Assembly: GCA_958496175.1 (NCBI GenBank)
Contig: OY292275.1
Coordinates: 61,953,701-62,017,700 of the forward strand
From: Sisyra terminalis
Lineage: Eukaryota; Arthropoda; Insecta; Neuroptera; Sisyridae
DNA length: 64,000 bases
Reading direction: 5' to 3'
The position numbers were made by a program, and so were the translations under genes. Below the pieces are notes generated by a model. It was not told the origin of the DNA. It saw only the letters and a program-made list of their open reading frames with translations, and ran no database searches. Below are positions 46,870 to 58,904 of the stretch, one piece after another. The number at the start of each line of letters is the position of its first letter. Position 1 is the stretch's first letter.

Positions 46870-47930
46870 AACATCAATCATATTGCTTTTTTATTATTTT
46901 TTTCCCGAACCGTTTTACGTTTTCCCCGCCTCACATTTACGATGTAATTATAAATCAGTGTTAGTAACCTACTAATTAAAAAAACACAAAAAAATCCACC
47001 GCGTCCCCCCGGTCCATCACAGCCTCATCTCATCCCATCCCCCGCGGTCAACATTTAAAACGTGCGAGAAATGTTTCATGAGCTGTTAATACGAAACACG
47101 TAGATCTCAAGATATATATAAATGTATATAAATGTATATTTGTATTTATCTCGACAATATCAAGAAAGATTCCAACGCCACACGTTTCCATGTTGAAGAT
47201 TTGACGTTGGCTCCGATTTGACATGCATTTTTCCCTCGAATGGAATAAACGAGCCGATATTTCCAGTCTGAACAACTCGCCTTATAGTACAAAACCTTAT
47301 ACAGATACAAATGATGAGCGGTTTTTTTTTCTTCCTCCTCCCACCCCCCCCCCCCCTCGGAAAATTAACACTCATCATGAGGGATGAAATGAAGCTATGT
47401 TGGACTCCTATCCAATTACACGCGTTTTTACTTTCGTTTTTGCTTCGAAGAAAAACGTACACCACAATATACTATTTTACCTTTTCACTATGACGAATTT
47501 CAAAAAAAAAAAAAAGAGAGAAAAACATTCAACTAACGATAAAAATTCACATTAAAAGTGACATCTTGTTTCTCGTCTGGTTTAATGATCAAGTGAGCCT
47601 TGGCTAGATTTTTCTTGTCTTAACGAGACGCCCAAGAACGCATGTCTTTTGCACATACCAACAACATATATGTGGCAATTGTTTAAATTTTCCAAATAAT
47701 TCTGCATTTGTTTTCCAGCTCTCGAATATTAGCAAAACAATAAAGCAATGTGATGTGAACGTTACGTATATTGTGTCCTACCCGATTTAATTACTCCGTT
47801 TATTTGGAAATCATTACATATAATAATAATAATAATAAGACAAAATTTAGGTAAACGAATTTTGTTTCTTTATTCAATTATTTCAACAAATGAAAATGCA
47901 AATAAAAGACTTGGGAAAGACCATTTGTTG
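46870..47930. other. Unique interval with a long pyrimidine tract
   Basis: No firm gene is seen. From 47322 to 47358 the plus strand is all pyrimidine except one A, and includes 13 consecutive C (47344-47356). An (AAT)n microsatellite lies near 47820-47837. The frames at 47160-47493 arise from these low-complexity runs. Confidence 0.5.
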
Positions 47931-47934
47931 TCTA

Positions 47935-48545
47935 TTCACCATTATTTTATTTATTTTTTTTTCACTTCAAACAAAAGATTTTTGTATCCATTTTCTTTGA
48001 TAAAATTTTAAAGACTTGCAATTTTTTTCTTCGCCCATTTTTGGATAAAAATTTGTTTCCATTATAAATCACGAGGGCTTTGAAATGAACAATTGCCATC
48101 TTTTATGGAAAAATAGCCAAAACAAATGAAAATCTGCCTTTTTCAATTCATTAGATTATTCTTGAAAGACATTTAAATATTTGTGGACGATGAAGGAATA
48201 ACATCATTAGTATTAACTAGCAGCTACCCGTGTAATATTCACTATTCACCATTATTTTATTTTTTTTTCGCTTCAAACAAAAGATTTTTGTATTCATTTT
48301 CTTTGATAAAATTTCAAAGACTTGAAATTTTTTTCTTCGCCCATTTTTGGACAAAAATTTGTTTCCATTATTAATCACGGGGGTTTTGAAAGAAACAACT
48401 GCTATCTTTTATGGAAAAATAGCCAAAACAAATGAAAATCTGCCTCTTTCAATTCATTAGATTAATCTTGAAAGACATTTAAATATTTGTGGACAATGTC
48501 AACATCATTAGTATTAACTAGTAGCTACCCGTGTAATATTCACAG
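47935..48545. repeat. Direct duplication, about 305-bp unit
   Basis: Unit 1 (about 47935-48245) and unit 2 (about 48246-48545) share ACAAAAGATTTTTGTATYCA, CTTCGCCCATTTTTGGA, ATGGAAAAATAGCCAAAACA and AGCTACCCGTGTAATATTCAC. Identity is high, so the duplication is fairly recent. Confidence 0.9.
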
Positions 48546-48594
48546 CCTTTATTTACGCAATGGATGTATGATAAAAATTAGCAATTGAATGATA

Positions 48595-49645
48595 TCGAAA
48601 TGATAATTGAATCCATAGAATGATCCATAGAATCAATTACCACGATGATGTACAAAAATAAAACGTTATTGGACATTTAATTGGGCCACCCAAAAGAAAT
48701 TGCAGGTATTAGATAATATAAAATTAAAAACGTTGGGTTTTCCAGAAAAAGAAAACTAAATTCTACAACACTTATTTTATGGATGTTTCACTAAGAATAA
48801 ATGATGAAAATTATTCACAACCAACATCGACGCAACGGATAAATGATAAAGATTAGCAATTGAATGATATCGAAATGACAATTGAAACAAATAACAATAA
48901 TCAGTTTTTATATTGGCACAGATTATTATATATGGTTTTCACTCACACGTATGTGCCTATAATCTATATTATTATAATAATAAACCTTACGCGGGGGGAG
49001 GGGAAAGGAAGGAAATTTTATCCGAAAATTCCGTAATTGCATTAATTTTACAAACGGAGGAAGAAGTGTGAAAATATTCTACAAAGGTCAAGCAGCCAAT
49101 ATTATCTACTTAAATGAAACACAAACTTCATATAATATTTATAGGTGATCCTAAAGTCCAGAAATATGAAATACTAGAGGCTTTTACAAGAAAATTTTCC
49201 AAATAATTCACTCAAGTAGGAACCTTTAACCATATTTTTATGGATTTCGATTAAAATTTGCTTTTTAGAAGAACGAAAAGAGGTAAATTATTGCATTATT
49301 GTAAAAAACACATATGAAAAATATTAATGAGTATTATTTTTCTTGGTCCCTTAAGAAAATGAAGTTTGAGTCCTCTTTATAAATGGAACGGTTTAACTAA
49401 GTCCAATTTTATCTCATATGCCACGTGAACTAATCCATGGAATCAATTACAACGATTATGTACAAAAAAAAACGTTATTGGACATTTAATTGGGCCACCC
49501 AAAAGAAATCGCAGGTATTAGATAATATAAAATTAAACTTTGAATTCCCACCATAAACCATGGATTTTCCAGAACAAGAAATCTAAATTCCACAACACAT
49601 ATTTTATGGGATGTTTTACTAAGAATAAATGATGAAATTGCAAAA
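48595..49645. repeat. Duplicated segments about 815 bp apart
   Basis: ACGTTATTGGACATTTAATT, then GGGCCACCCAAAAGAAAT, GCAGGTATTAGATAATATAA and CTAAGAATAAATGATGAAA, occur at about 48662-48815 and 49472-49640. A shorter repeat (TAGCAATTGAATGATATCGAAATG) occurs near 48578 and 48854. Between them lies a G-rich run GCGGGGGGAGGGGAAAGGAAGG near 48991. Confidence 0.8.
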
Positions 49646-51570
49646 CTGCATCAGAATCCTTTTAAAAGTCCAAGAAGAAGTTCGTTTTTTTTTATTTTAT
49701 TGGCTTTTACGCTTAACTAATTCCTTATGTTATTTAGATGCAAAAAAAAATTGAATATATAATGACGGGTTACAAATATAGAAGAGAGGAAAAAAAATAT
49801 CATCATCATGAAGATGCAACGAAGCGCATCCTATTATGTAATCATAGGAATTATCAACCGAAAATTGATGACATTCAAGTACAAGAAAATAAATTGGAAT
49901 CATATACTTTTCTGGTAATTTTATCAAGTTCATTTCAACTACGAATCATGTGCACCTAACGAGATAATTAACCATTTAATTGCAACACCATATATGAGGT
50001 TTTGACTCGAATACATCTCGCAATTAGTTGATAATTGCATTTTTTTCTGGATCTCAATTATTATATATCTCTCGATAATATTTTCGAGTAATCCACGCAA
50101 GAATTCTCCAGATATTTTCCAAAGCAATTGCTGACATTGTCTAGACAAATATACGTTTTATGAAAAACTCCAATGACATCATTGATAATATTACCACACA
50201 TAAATCGATTGGCAATATTTATTCGTGTAAATGACGAATACATAAACAGATTATTTAAATATTTTAACAGTACTCGGTTGCGCCTACTCACTACGAAGGA
50301 AAACGGTTACCATCCTTAAATGGCAGAAAAAATATATTTGAACATAGTTTGATTCTAATTCTATTCATGTTTCGAGGTATTGTTACAACTACGCCTGCTT
50401 GAAAATGCAATTAAAGAGAGAAAATGCATTGCAAGATTGATTTCAAAAAGGTGACATTTCTATTTGCATGTTATATTGCAATATTAGTAAGTAAATACAT
50501 AAAAAAAAAAACGGTTGTGTAAGTTGTCTTTCAGAATAAATTTACTGTTTTTTTTTGTATTTCAGAGATAATGGAAACTTGCATAACGAGGTGCCACTTT
50601 AATTGGGACACTAAAAAGCTCAAAAGCTTTATTTTGATATGAAATATTGGAGAAAAGAACAAGCAAAGAAGTTTAATACAAAATTTACAAACTAAATATC
50701 CTATATGTTATAAATATTAGTAGCGATTTCGAATTATAAATGGAATCAATTATACAGTAAATAAGTATATCCATTATAAAGACATATATGAGACATAATT
50801 GATTTTTTCCCCTGTAATTACGGAAACAAAAAGTTGATTACGTTGTTATCTAATAGGAAAATCAATTATAAAATCAATCATTGAAAATCTACAAAAATTA
50901 ATTTGTGCTGAAAACTTTTATGAAAATGTATTGAAAAGATTTCTCGTTACAACAACAAACGGAAATAGAAACGTGAAGAGCCGAAAGTTTGGCTATAACT
51001 CTGCAGACATAACATTTCCATTTACGAATCAATCTCGCTATTGATATTTAACAGTAATATAAAAGGCCAATGATTGGTTGGTCGATAGATAGCTACTACC
51101 AAAGTAATATAATAATGTCTGCAATTTCATTGAAATGTTGACGACCAAGTTTTTACTTTCACTCTCTGCTTATAATTCTGATGTAAGGCCTGCGGCCACA
51201 TTGAAACCATGAAATAATGTCCATTCTCAATATTTTCCTCTGTGTTATACATTTGATCCAAACACATATCACATAATAATATGTATAAATTCTAGCAATA
51301 TTAAATCAACGAACATATGGGAGGACTTTGCCAGAAAATCGGTCTAGATTTTTTTTCAATAAATTAAAAAAAAATAGATATATCGGTAATAAAATGATTG
51401 AAGGTCAATAGAAGCATTTCAATTATAAAAATTATTGCATATAATTATATTACACTAGAAAGTATTTGTATATGTAATAATTAGTTGCATTATTATATCT
51501 TACGTGCGATATTTTCAATATCTTTAAACCGTTGGAGGTTGAACTAGAAAAGAAATGGATAAAAATTGTT
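49646..51570. other. AT-rich interval, no gene recognised
   Basis: There are no arrays. Short overlapping frames at 49730-50291 on both strands show no domain. ATAATGGAAACTTGCATAACG near 50569 looks like a possible transposon end, but no partner was found. Confidence 0.35.
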
Positions 51571-51751
51571 GTTTTTTTCGAAATTTGATCAGAGATTTAA
51601 CGGAAAATTAAAGGAAAAGTTTGCAAAAATTAAAAATTTTAACCTTTTTAATCAGTTTCAATCATCTTCCGAAAAATACAAGAAAAAACTTAACAATTGT
51701 ATAATCAAAATAAGATTTTTTCGCTGACTTTGAACAGTTATACTGTGTATA

Positions 51752-52412
51752 GAAGGGTGATTTTTTTTTTGACTTTTTTTGGTCCCATCGTGAAATTTTG
51801 TTGGAAATACCAAAAAAAAAAATTCTCTGAAAGTTTGAGCCCTTAATTTTAATTTTAAGTCCTCGACCAAGACGTGTAAAGATTTCCCATTGAAAACACA
51901 CGGAAACTCTGATTTTTTATTTTTAAATTTCTATATCTCAGCGGCATTTCATGATGGGATCGCTTTTACCGAAGATGGTTTTTTCTCAGAATTAAACGCT
52001 CTACAAAAGTGCCCATTGCGACAAAGTCGTAACTCACACCGGTCAGGTAGTACGGGCCACTGAACCTGATTTTTCCATAAAATTCGCGTTTTTTTTTGCA
52101 TTTATCTCGTAAATAACAAGAGGTACGGAAAAATTATCAATGAAAAACTTGTAGAGAATTTAATTTCCTACAAAAAAGTTCCTGTAGACCAAATCGCGAA
52201 GATCAATATTAAACGAGATATTAAGCCTTGAATTTTATGAAAAAATCAGGTTCAGTGGCCCGTATTACCTCACCGGTGTGAGTTACGACTTTGTCGCAAT
52301 GGGCACTTTTGTAGAGCGTTTAATTCTGAGAAAAAACCATCTTCGGTAAAAGCGATCCCATGAAATGCTGGGACCAAAAAAAATCAAAAAAAGTAAAAAA
52401 AAAAACACCCTA
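51752..52412. mobile_element. 661-bp inverted-repeat element, 7-bp duplications
   Basis: The ends are AGGGTGATTTTTTTTTTGAC and its inverse ending CACCCTA. GTGTATA flanks both sides (51745-51751 and 52413-52419). The inner inverted repeats are long: ATGGGATCGCTTTTACCGAA, GCGACAAAGTCGTAACTCAC and CAGGTTCAGTGGCCCGTA have complementary partners about 51945-52090 versus 52225-52370. The left arm carries about 170 extra bases between GGTCCCA and CATTTCATG. No transposase is present. Duplication length (7-8 bp) is compatible with hAT-type elements, but this is not certain. Confidence 0.8.
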
Positions 52413-52416
52413 GTGT

Positions 52417-52793
52417 ATACAATATATAGAATATATTGTGGTTCAATTTATGTAGTATAATTTAATATAATAATATATAAAAGTCAAATTGAACAGAAGT
52501 TCAAACAAAAATATTCGTGACGTATTGCTCAGATACGTATTTCGATTGCCAAGCAATCTTCTCCAGTGGTCATCAAGTAGTTTGGATCACTCCTTAACTG
52601 CTTTGTGATGATTCACTTGGGACGGAGTGATTCAAACTACTTGATGACCACTGAGGAAGATTGCTTGGCAATCGAAATACGTATCTGGGCAATACGTCAC
52701 GAATATTTTTGTTTGAACTTCTGTACAAATTTATGTTTATTATATTAAATTATACTACATAAATTGGACCGCAATATATTCTATATATTGTAT
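52417..52793. mobile_element. 377-bp fold-back element
   Basis: The outer ends ATACAATATATAG and CTATATATTGTAT pair. Pairing continues through CAATTTATGTAGTATAATTT, AGAAGTTCAAACAAAAATAT, TACGTATTTCGATTGCCAAG and GTGGTCATCAAGTAGTTTG to a loop near 52590-52630. It abuts the 661-bp element. TTAACAATTGTA occurs at 51690-51701 and again at about 52793-52804, so both elements lie within one gap in the array. Parts recur inside the MITE at 33713. Confidence 0.8.
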
Positions 52794-53080
52794 TAACAAT
52801 TGTACTCAAAATGTATTTAAAAAGATAAAGCTTTCCATCCCCCGTTTCAAAGGCAATGATTTAAATGTTAAATTTTGTTAGCCTCTCGTTTGAAGCTCTC
52901 AAACACGTTTAATCTTAAACTACCACCTTAAAAGCTTAATATAGTTTCAAAGAGTTAACTATGACGTCATTATAAGTCTGATTTTTTTTTCTTTTACAAA
53001 TTTAAGGCTTTTCCAATACGACCAACCGTATTGTATTTCACCAAAGGTTTGTCGCCAGATTGCTCATTGAAATTACAGAT

Positions 53081-53409
53081 GACAAAATTCAGATCTTAGC
53101 TTTTATTTATTTAATATTTTCAATATTCAATTAGCTACGTTTCGTTACGTATTGTAACTTCATCAGGCTTCTTGATTCACAAAAAATATGATATTATCAA
53201 TTTAAATTCAATCAAATTATCTAAGTGTTGAAGCTATATAAACATTACATTGATGGGATGGTTATTAAGTTTTATTGAATTTAAATCGAAAATATTTTAT
53301 TTTTATGAATCAAGAAGCCTGATGAAGTTACAATACGTAACGAAACGTAGCTAATTGAATAATAAAAAAATTAAATAAAAAAAAACGATCTTAAACAATC
53401 TGAATTGTC
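53081..53409. mobile_element. Inverted-repeat element with array sequence in its loop
   Basis: The arms of about 110-130 bp contain AATTAGCTACGTTTCGTTAC, then GTAACTTCATCAGGCTTCTTGATTCA and its inverse. The site is intact in the second array unit (TTGCTCATTGAAATTAC running straight into the next block near 54190), so this is an insertion. The loop (about 53213-53275) contains ATCTAAGTGTTGAAGCTATATAAACATTA and ATTGATGGGATGGTTATTAAG, which are pieces of the surrounding array unit. No open frame is present. Confidence 0.75.
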
Positions 53410-54740
53410 TTTTTATTTAAAAAAAAACTTTGAAAAACCCAAATAAGTGCCCTAAATTGAATTTGCCATCATATTTTTTCAGTCAAAATCTTTTAAAATA
53501 TTAATAACTGCTTGAAATAAGTGGAGATTTATATTTTTTTCAAACCTCTGGCGGTATAAAAATTATTTTAAATTATTATTTAAATATTTTACCAAAGTGT
53601 TGTGTATCACTTTAAAGCTTACAATTTTATCTAAGAAATAAAACTATATAAACATTACGTTGATGGGGTGATTATTAAGTTATTGAACGTTAAAGTTTAG
53701 ACTATGAATTAGTAATGAACTGTACAAAAGAGGCTTAAAACTTAGTCGTATAGTAAAGTCAAATTTAACTAAAATTTGCAAAAAAACAAGTTTTGATTAT
53801 ATTCAATTCATTTTTGAAAAATGATCAGAGATTTTGCTACAACTAAAGGAAAGTTTTTGGGCCTTAATCTAGTTTAAATAATCTTTCGAAAAATACAAGA
53901 AAAAATTTAACAATTGTACTCAAAATGTATTTAATAGGATATAGCTTTCCATCCCCCGTTTTAAGGGCAATGAATTAAGTGTTAATTTTTGGTAGCCACT
54001 GGTTTAAAGCTCTTAATTACGCTTAATTTTAAAATACCACCTTAAAAGCTTATTATTGTTTTAAAGAGTTGACTTTGGCGCCATTTATACGAGAAACTAA
54101 ATCAATTTTTATTCTAAAAAATGTTTTTTTTCCAATGCAACCAACTGTTTTGTATTTCACCGGGTTTGCTGCCAAATTGCTCATTGAAATTACTTAGAAA
54201 ACCCCAAGTAAATACCTTAAATTGAATTTGGCATCATATTTTTATATTGAAAATCTTTTAAAATATTAATTGAAATTGGTAGAAATTAATATTTTTTCAA
54301 ACCTCTGACGATTGAAAAATTATTTTAAATTACTTTTTAAATATTGTACCAAAGTGTTGTACATCATTTTAAAGCTCACGATTTGATCTAAGTTTGAAGC
54401 TATATAAACATTATATTGATGGAATGATTATTAAGTTGTTGGACTTTAAAGTTTAAGAGGCTTTAAACTTCGTTGTAGTAAAGCCAAATTTAACTAAAAT
54501 TGGCCGTGGAAATTAAAATTATTGTAAAACTTCTGCCGATATAAAAACTATTTTAAATTATTTTTTAAATATCTTACCCGAATGTTGTACATCATTTTAA
54601 AGCTTACAATTTTATCTAAGTGTTAAAGCTATATAAATATTATATTGATGGAATGATTATTAAGTTGTTGGACTTTAAAGTTTAAGAGGCTTAAAACTTA
54701 GTTGTATAGTAAAGCCAAATTTAACTAAAATTGGCAACAA

Positions 54741-56235
54741 AACAAGTTTTAATTATATTTTACATAATTGGATGATTATTAAATTCATTAATTGGTTACT
54801 CATTAAATGTGTGCGGTCTTTCTCTAACAGTTAACCATTTATTTTTATAATAAAAGTTTGGACATTTTAATGACGTCGAAGGGTTGATTTCGAGTTTTGA
54901 ATTTCCGGCCAACGTGTTAAATTTCCTGTTCGTTTCCCTCGAGTAAATTCCCAATTATTGTAATTTGGAACTTATGGTTATATTGTTTTTTTTTTCTCGA
55001 AAAAATGTTTCCCTCTTCGTTTGGTGGTGAGAATTTATCGATTGAAGTTTTTGAATGAAACGAAAAACGTACTCCCTACCAATATATATTAACATGGCCA
55101 AGTAGTCGTCGTATATTCTCAATGGAGTTGAGGAGAAAGTTTTTGTATATGGTAAACGCGTGAGGTTTGTGTTATTATACTTTTTTTTCTCTTAAGTTCT
55201 TAACTGTGTTATATTCACATTTACTTAAGACTTGTTTCTTGCACATTAACATCTCCTGTCTCACTTTGCCACGTTGAAAATGTAATGGTTACGTTATGTG
55301 GTGGTTTTATTTTTTCATAAAATTAATAATTAATTTAAACCGGTAATTCCTAAAGAGATTACATTAGGGCGTTGCGATTTTTTCCACTGTTTCCTGCTTG
55401 TTTTTTTAACTTTTATTATTTTAGATTTTATTACAATTGAAAATTTTTAATATCTAAACTGTTTTTCTGTGGTGAAAATTATTTTCATTTGCTTTAGGAA
55501 TATCTGAAATTAAAATGGCGTCGCTGGTATTTCCGTTTTGTGGTGCTTGTAGTACAGGAAAGAAAATAGAAATTCAACAAATATTTGAATGGAGAAATTT
55601 TAAATGAAAGAAAATCATCTCTATTCATTGCAATTAATTGACAATTAACTTTTAAAACACTTACAATATGAAATTTAATTAAATCTTCTCCTCCCCCCGT
55701 TTTCCCACCACATTAATTGAACTTGAAATTGATGAAATTTGATGCCATTGAGAACTGTTTTAAAGAGAACTATGGAAAATTCGACCATCAAAAAATAAAT
55801 TTTCTACACTTTCCCTTGCCTAATTCCAATTAGACTAAATGATTTTCAGAAAATTTGAGAAGAACAATCGAAAATCTTTAATTAAATGCAATCATAATTT
55901 TGAATTTTTCACAATTTTTTTTCTCACAACAATTAAAAGCATACTCAATGCTTTTGACAACAATTTGCCCTATACAGCAAAATCGGTTCCGTATTGGAAA
56001 AACCGTTAGGAAAATTCACTTTTTACTACTTATAGGAAGCTTACTTTTTATTGAACTTATTTTTTTCTTTTTTTTTTATTTATTCCGTATTTTTCGATCA
56101 ATTCTATTGGGAAAGGCGGAGGGGCCGGGGAGTGAGAATACCAACAAATATTTGGAAATATTTTTTTTCTCTTTCCAACCTGCACTTCAGACCTAATCTA
56201 GACTCTCCAATTTTTGATCCTTCTAACCTTCCCTA
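54741..56235. other. Unique interval between arrays
   Basis: No gene is recognised. Less AT-rich stretches lie near 54,870-55,170. The frame at 55900-56196 is Phe/Leu-rich from T runs and is not convincing. Confidence 0.35.
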
Positions 56236-57810
56236 AAAACCACCTGTTGAAGACAAGGTGACTTATAGCCTTTTTGGGTTTCTAACCCCCTCTCCCCTCG
56301 CAATCACTCTTTAAACCATGAAAATATTACGAATTTTTCAATGCAAAACGAATTCCCCAATTTTCTAATCTAAACTCAAAATGTTGTAGCCTTTCTGAAG
56401 GGTGAATGCCACCTGTTGATTATCAGGTGTTTTATAATTCTTTTTTCTTTTCTTTTTTTGGTCACTAAATCATCAAAAATTTCTGTGCAAACATTATTCA
56501 TGTTGCAAATTTTTTCATTGTAAAAGAATTCCTTAATTTGGTGATCCTAACTCATAATTTTCTATCCACTATGCAAAGCCAAACACCACCTGTTGAAGAA
56601 GACAAAGGGCCCCATAACATTTTTTGGGTTCCTAAGCCACCCACAATCGCTTTTAACACCAAGGAAACGAATTTTTCAATTCAAAAAGTATTCCTTAATT
56701 TTCTAATTTGGGCTCTAAATTTTCTAGTCCTTCTGAAGGGTGAATGCCACCTGTTGAACATTAGGTTCCTATGGAAACCATATATATGTTACAAATTCTT
56801 TTATTTCAAAAGAATTCCTTGATTTCCGAATTCAAATTCTCAAGTTTTTCTAAACTCTGAATAGCAAAAACCACCTGTTGAAGACAAGGTGCTTCCTAAC
56901 TTTGGGGGTTCCTGAACCAATAGTACCAAAAGTTGTTAAGTTCAAAACGAATTCCTTAATTTGATGATCCAAGATCTCAACTTTCTTTCCCCTCTGGAGA
57001 CTCGGATGCCACCTGTTGAACATCAAGGGTTTCCTAGATTTTTAGTTCCTGAATCACTAAAAAACTATCCAAACAATATGGTACCAACTGTTAAATTCCA
57101 AAGGAATTCCTTTGGTGATTCTAGTTCTCAATTTTCCATCTACAACACCACCACCTGTTGAAGATAAGATGGCCCTTTTTTGGGGGGGTTTCTAAGCCAC
57201 CCGTAATCGCTTTTGAAACCAAAGAAATGTTACAAATTTTTATTGTAAAACGAATTCCTCAATTGTCTAAATTGGACCCTTAATTTTCTAGGCCCTCTGA
57301 AAGTGGTTAATGCCACCTGTTGAACATCAGGAGTCTTATTTTTTCCCTTAACTACTATAAAAATTTTGTAAATTCTTGTTTTGAAAAAAAATCCTTCATA
57401 TTTTAATCCAGCGGTTCCTAACCTTTTTCAGCCGCGAACTCCCAAGGAAATCGAGCATAATGCCAAGGACCCCTGAGTGAAAAAAGGTGCAATTTTCGGA
57501 CAATATTATATTTTAGTATTCCTTCATTAAATTAAAAAACAAAAAACAAACATTTTTAAATGGAACCGCGGACCCCCAGGGGTCCGCGGACCACAGGTTA
57601 GGAAACAATGTTCTAATCCAAACTTTCTCAGCTCTGGAGAGCAAATACCACCTGTTGAAGACAAGATGTCTCATAAATTTTTTGGGTCCCTGGACCACCC
57701 CAATCATTCCTCAAACCATATCCATGCTATCAATTGTTAAATTCCCTAATTTGGCAATCCTAGTTATCTATTACCTTTCCACCCTTTAAAGCGAATGCCA
57801 TTTGTTTGAC
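56236..57810. repeat. Alternating A/B satellite with CCACCTGTTGA motif
   Basis: Ten monomers of roughly 125-175 bp alternate strictly. Type A has ACCACCTGTTGAAGACAAGG (near 56241, 56586, 56870, 57150, 57648). Type B has GCCACCTGTTGAACATCAGG (near 56409, 56747, 57008, 57312, and a decayed copy near 57797). Repeat blocks between them include a GAATTCCTTAATTT-like word and GGGTTYCTRARCCAYC. After removing the hAT-like insertion (209 bp with its duplication) the last A and B steps fall back to about 280 bp. The constant motif contains the E-box CACCTG. Confidence 0.88.
57410..57610. mobile_element. hAT-like MITE, 201 bp
   Basis: It begins CAGCGGTTCCTAACCTTTTT and ends AGGTTAGGAAACAATG. The flanks TTTTAATC (57402-57409) and TTCTAATC (57611-57618) match at 7 of 8. 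CAG termini, the GGTTCCTAACCTTTTT word and 8-bp duplications point to hAT. Near the right end is a strong hairpin CCGCGGACCCC..GGGGTCCGCGG. The element interrupts the A/B satellite. It has no transposase. Confidence 0.85.
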
Positions 57811-58900
57811 TTCCTGAATTTTTGTTTTTCAACCAATGGGAATGACCAAATTTGAAAAAAACAATTGAACATCGACATCCACTAACTCTATAAGAGGGCT
57901 ATGAAATTTGAAAACATTATCCTAAACAAACGACTGGTCATAATCTGGTCTGAACTGAACAATTCCTCATTTAAAAGTAGAAAAAATTTCTGATATATTT
58001 TCTCTCTCTCTTTCACATGTTTGGCATATAATAATCTAGAGACCCAAGCCATCTAAGCCTACTCAAATCTCAAATTTGGTTGAATTTATAACTAATGGCG
58101 CAAAAGTGGCCCCTTAAAAATCAACTTGTTATGGACTCCCCCCGTTGAAAGCATAAAGTAAATGGTTTTATTTGTTTATTGATTTTACTTATTTACAAGA
58201 TACCGACGTACGTGGCTCGTTAAAGAACTCGTTTGGGCTGCTCTTGTGCCCAAATTGAGAGCTTAAACCGATCGAGAAAAATGAAAAAAAAAAAATAACA
58301 AAAATAAAACCGACCAACATAATGTAATATATGTTAATGATGGGTAATTTGAGTCTCGGTTGGGACGAACGGACGCCCAAAATTGATTTGATCCCTATCT
58401 CCTCACATTTCCGATATTTAACTCCGAAAAATAATTACGCTTAATGCCAAAATAATTCCCTCAATGTTAACAAAACAGTTAGGTCGCTTAACACGAAAAT
58501 AACATAATATGTTATTTTAATCGGTAGATATTTATATATGCACGATTGCGGTCGCTTGACGACCTTGCAATTATTATTACTTTTATAATATTGATCGAAC
58601 CAAATGCTGGACTTATGCTGCATTAGATTTTATTGGAATTCCATCTTTTTCTACTACATTTCCGCAAGTATTTTTCGCTCTTTTTTCTTGGCGTTTCTCG
58701 GATTGTTGCGATTTTCTTTTGCGGTAAATGTCAGACAGTTAGAGGTTCAAAGATTTGTTTTAAACGTTAATATATCCAAGAAATATTAAAATCGTTTCAG
58801 AGTAGAATGTTTCCAATTCAAATTTAATCACATGCAAATATCTACGAATTGAATTTCGTTGGAGAATATCACGAAAAGTATGGGAAATAGAAAAAAAAGA
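57811..58900. other. Unique interval
   Basis: No array or convincing gene is seen. From about 58,190 to 58,400 the DNA is GC-richer (GATACCGACGTACGTGGCTC), but the 63-codon minus frame there has no recognisable domain. Confidence 0.35.
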
Positions 58901-58904
58901 GAGA

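Larger units (their letters stand above)
51580..54740. repeat. Invaded tandem array, about 600-750-bp unit
   Basis: The CGAAAAATACAAGAAAAAA block occurs near 51670 and 53888. TTAACAATTGTACTCAAAATGTATTTAA occurs at about 52794 and 53909, followed both times by AGCTTTCCATCCCCCGTTT and ACCACCTTAAAAGCTTA. ATTGATGGRRTGATTATTAAGTT occurs near 53654, 54414 and 54646. Insertions of 661, about 377 and about 329 bp (listed separately) make the first units much longer. Confidence 0.85.

Noticed and set aside
47160..47493. Overlapping frames on both strands around the poly(C) tract
   Set aside because: They are generated by the low-complexity tract (runs of Pro, Gly and Phe/Leu).
50540..50640. Possible Tc1-like end (ATAATGGAAACTTGCATAACG)
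   Set aside because: No inverted partner or target duplication was found within several hundred bases.
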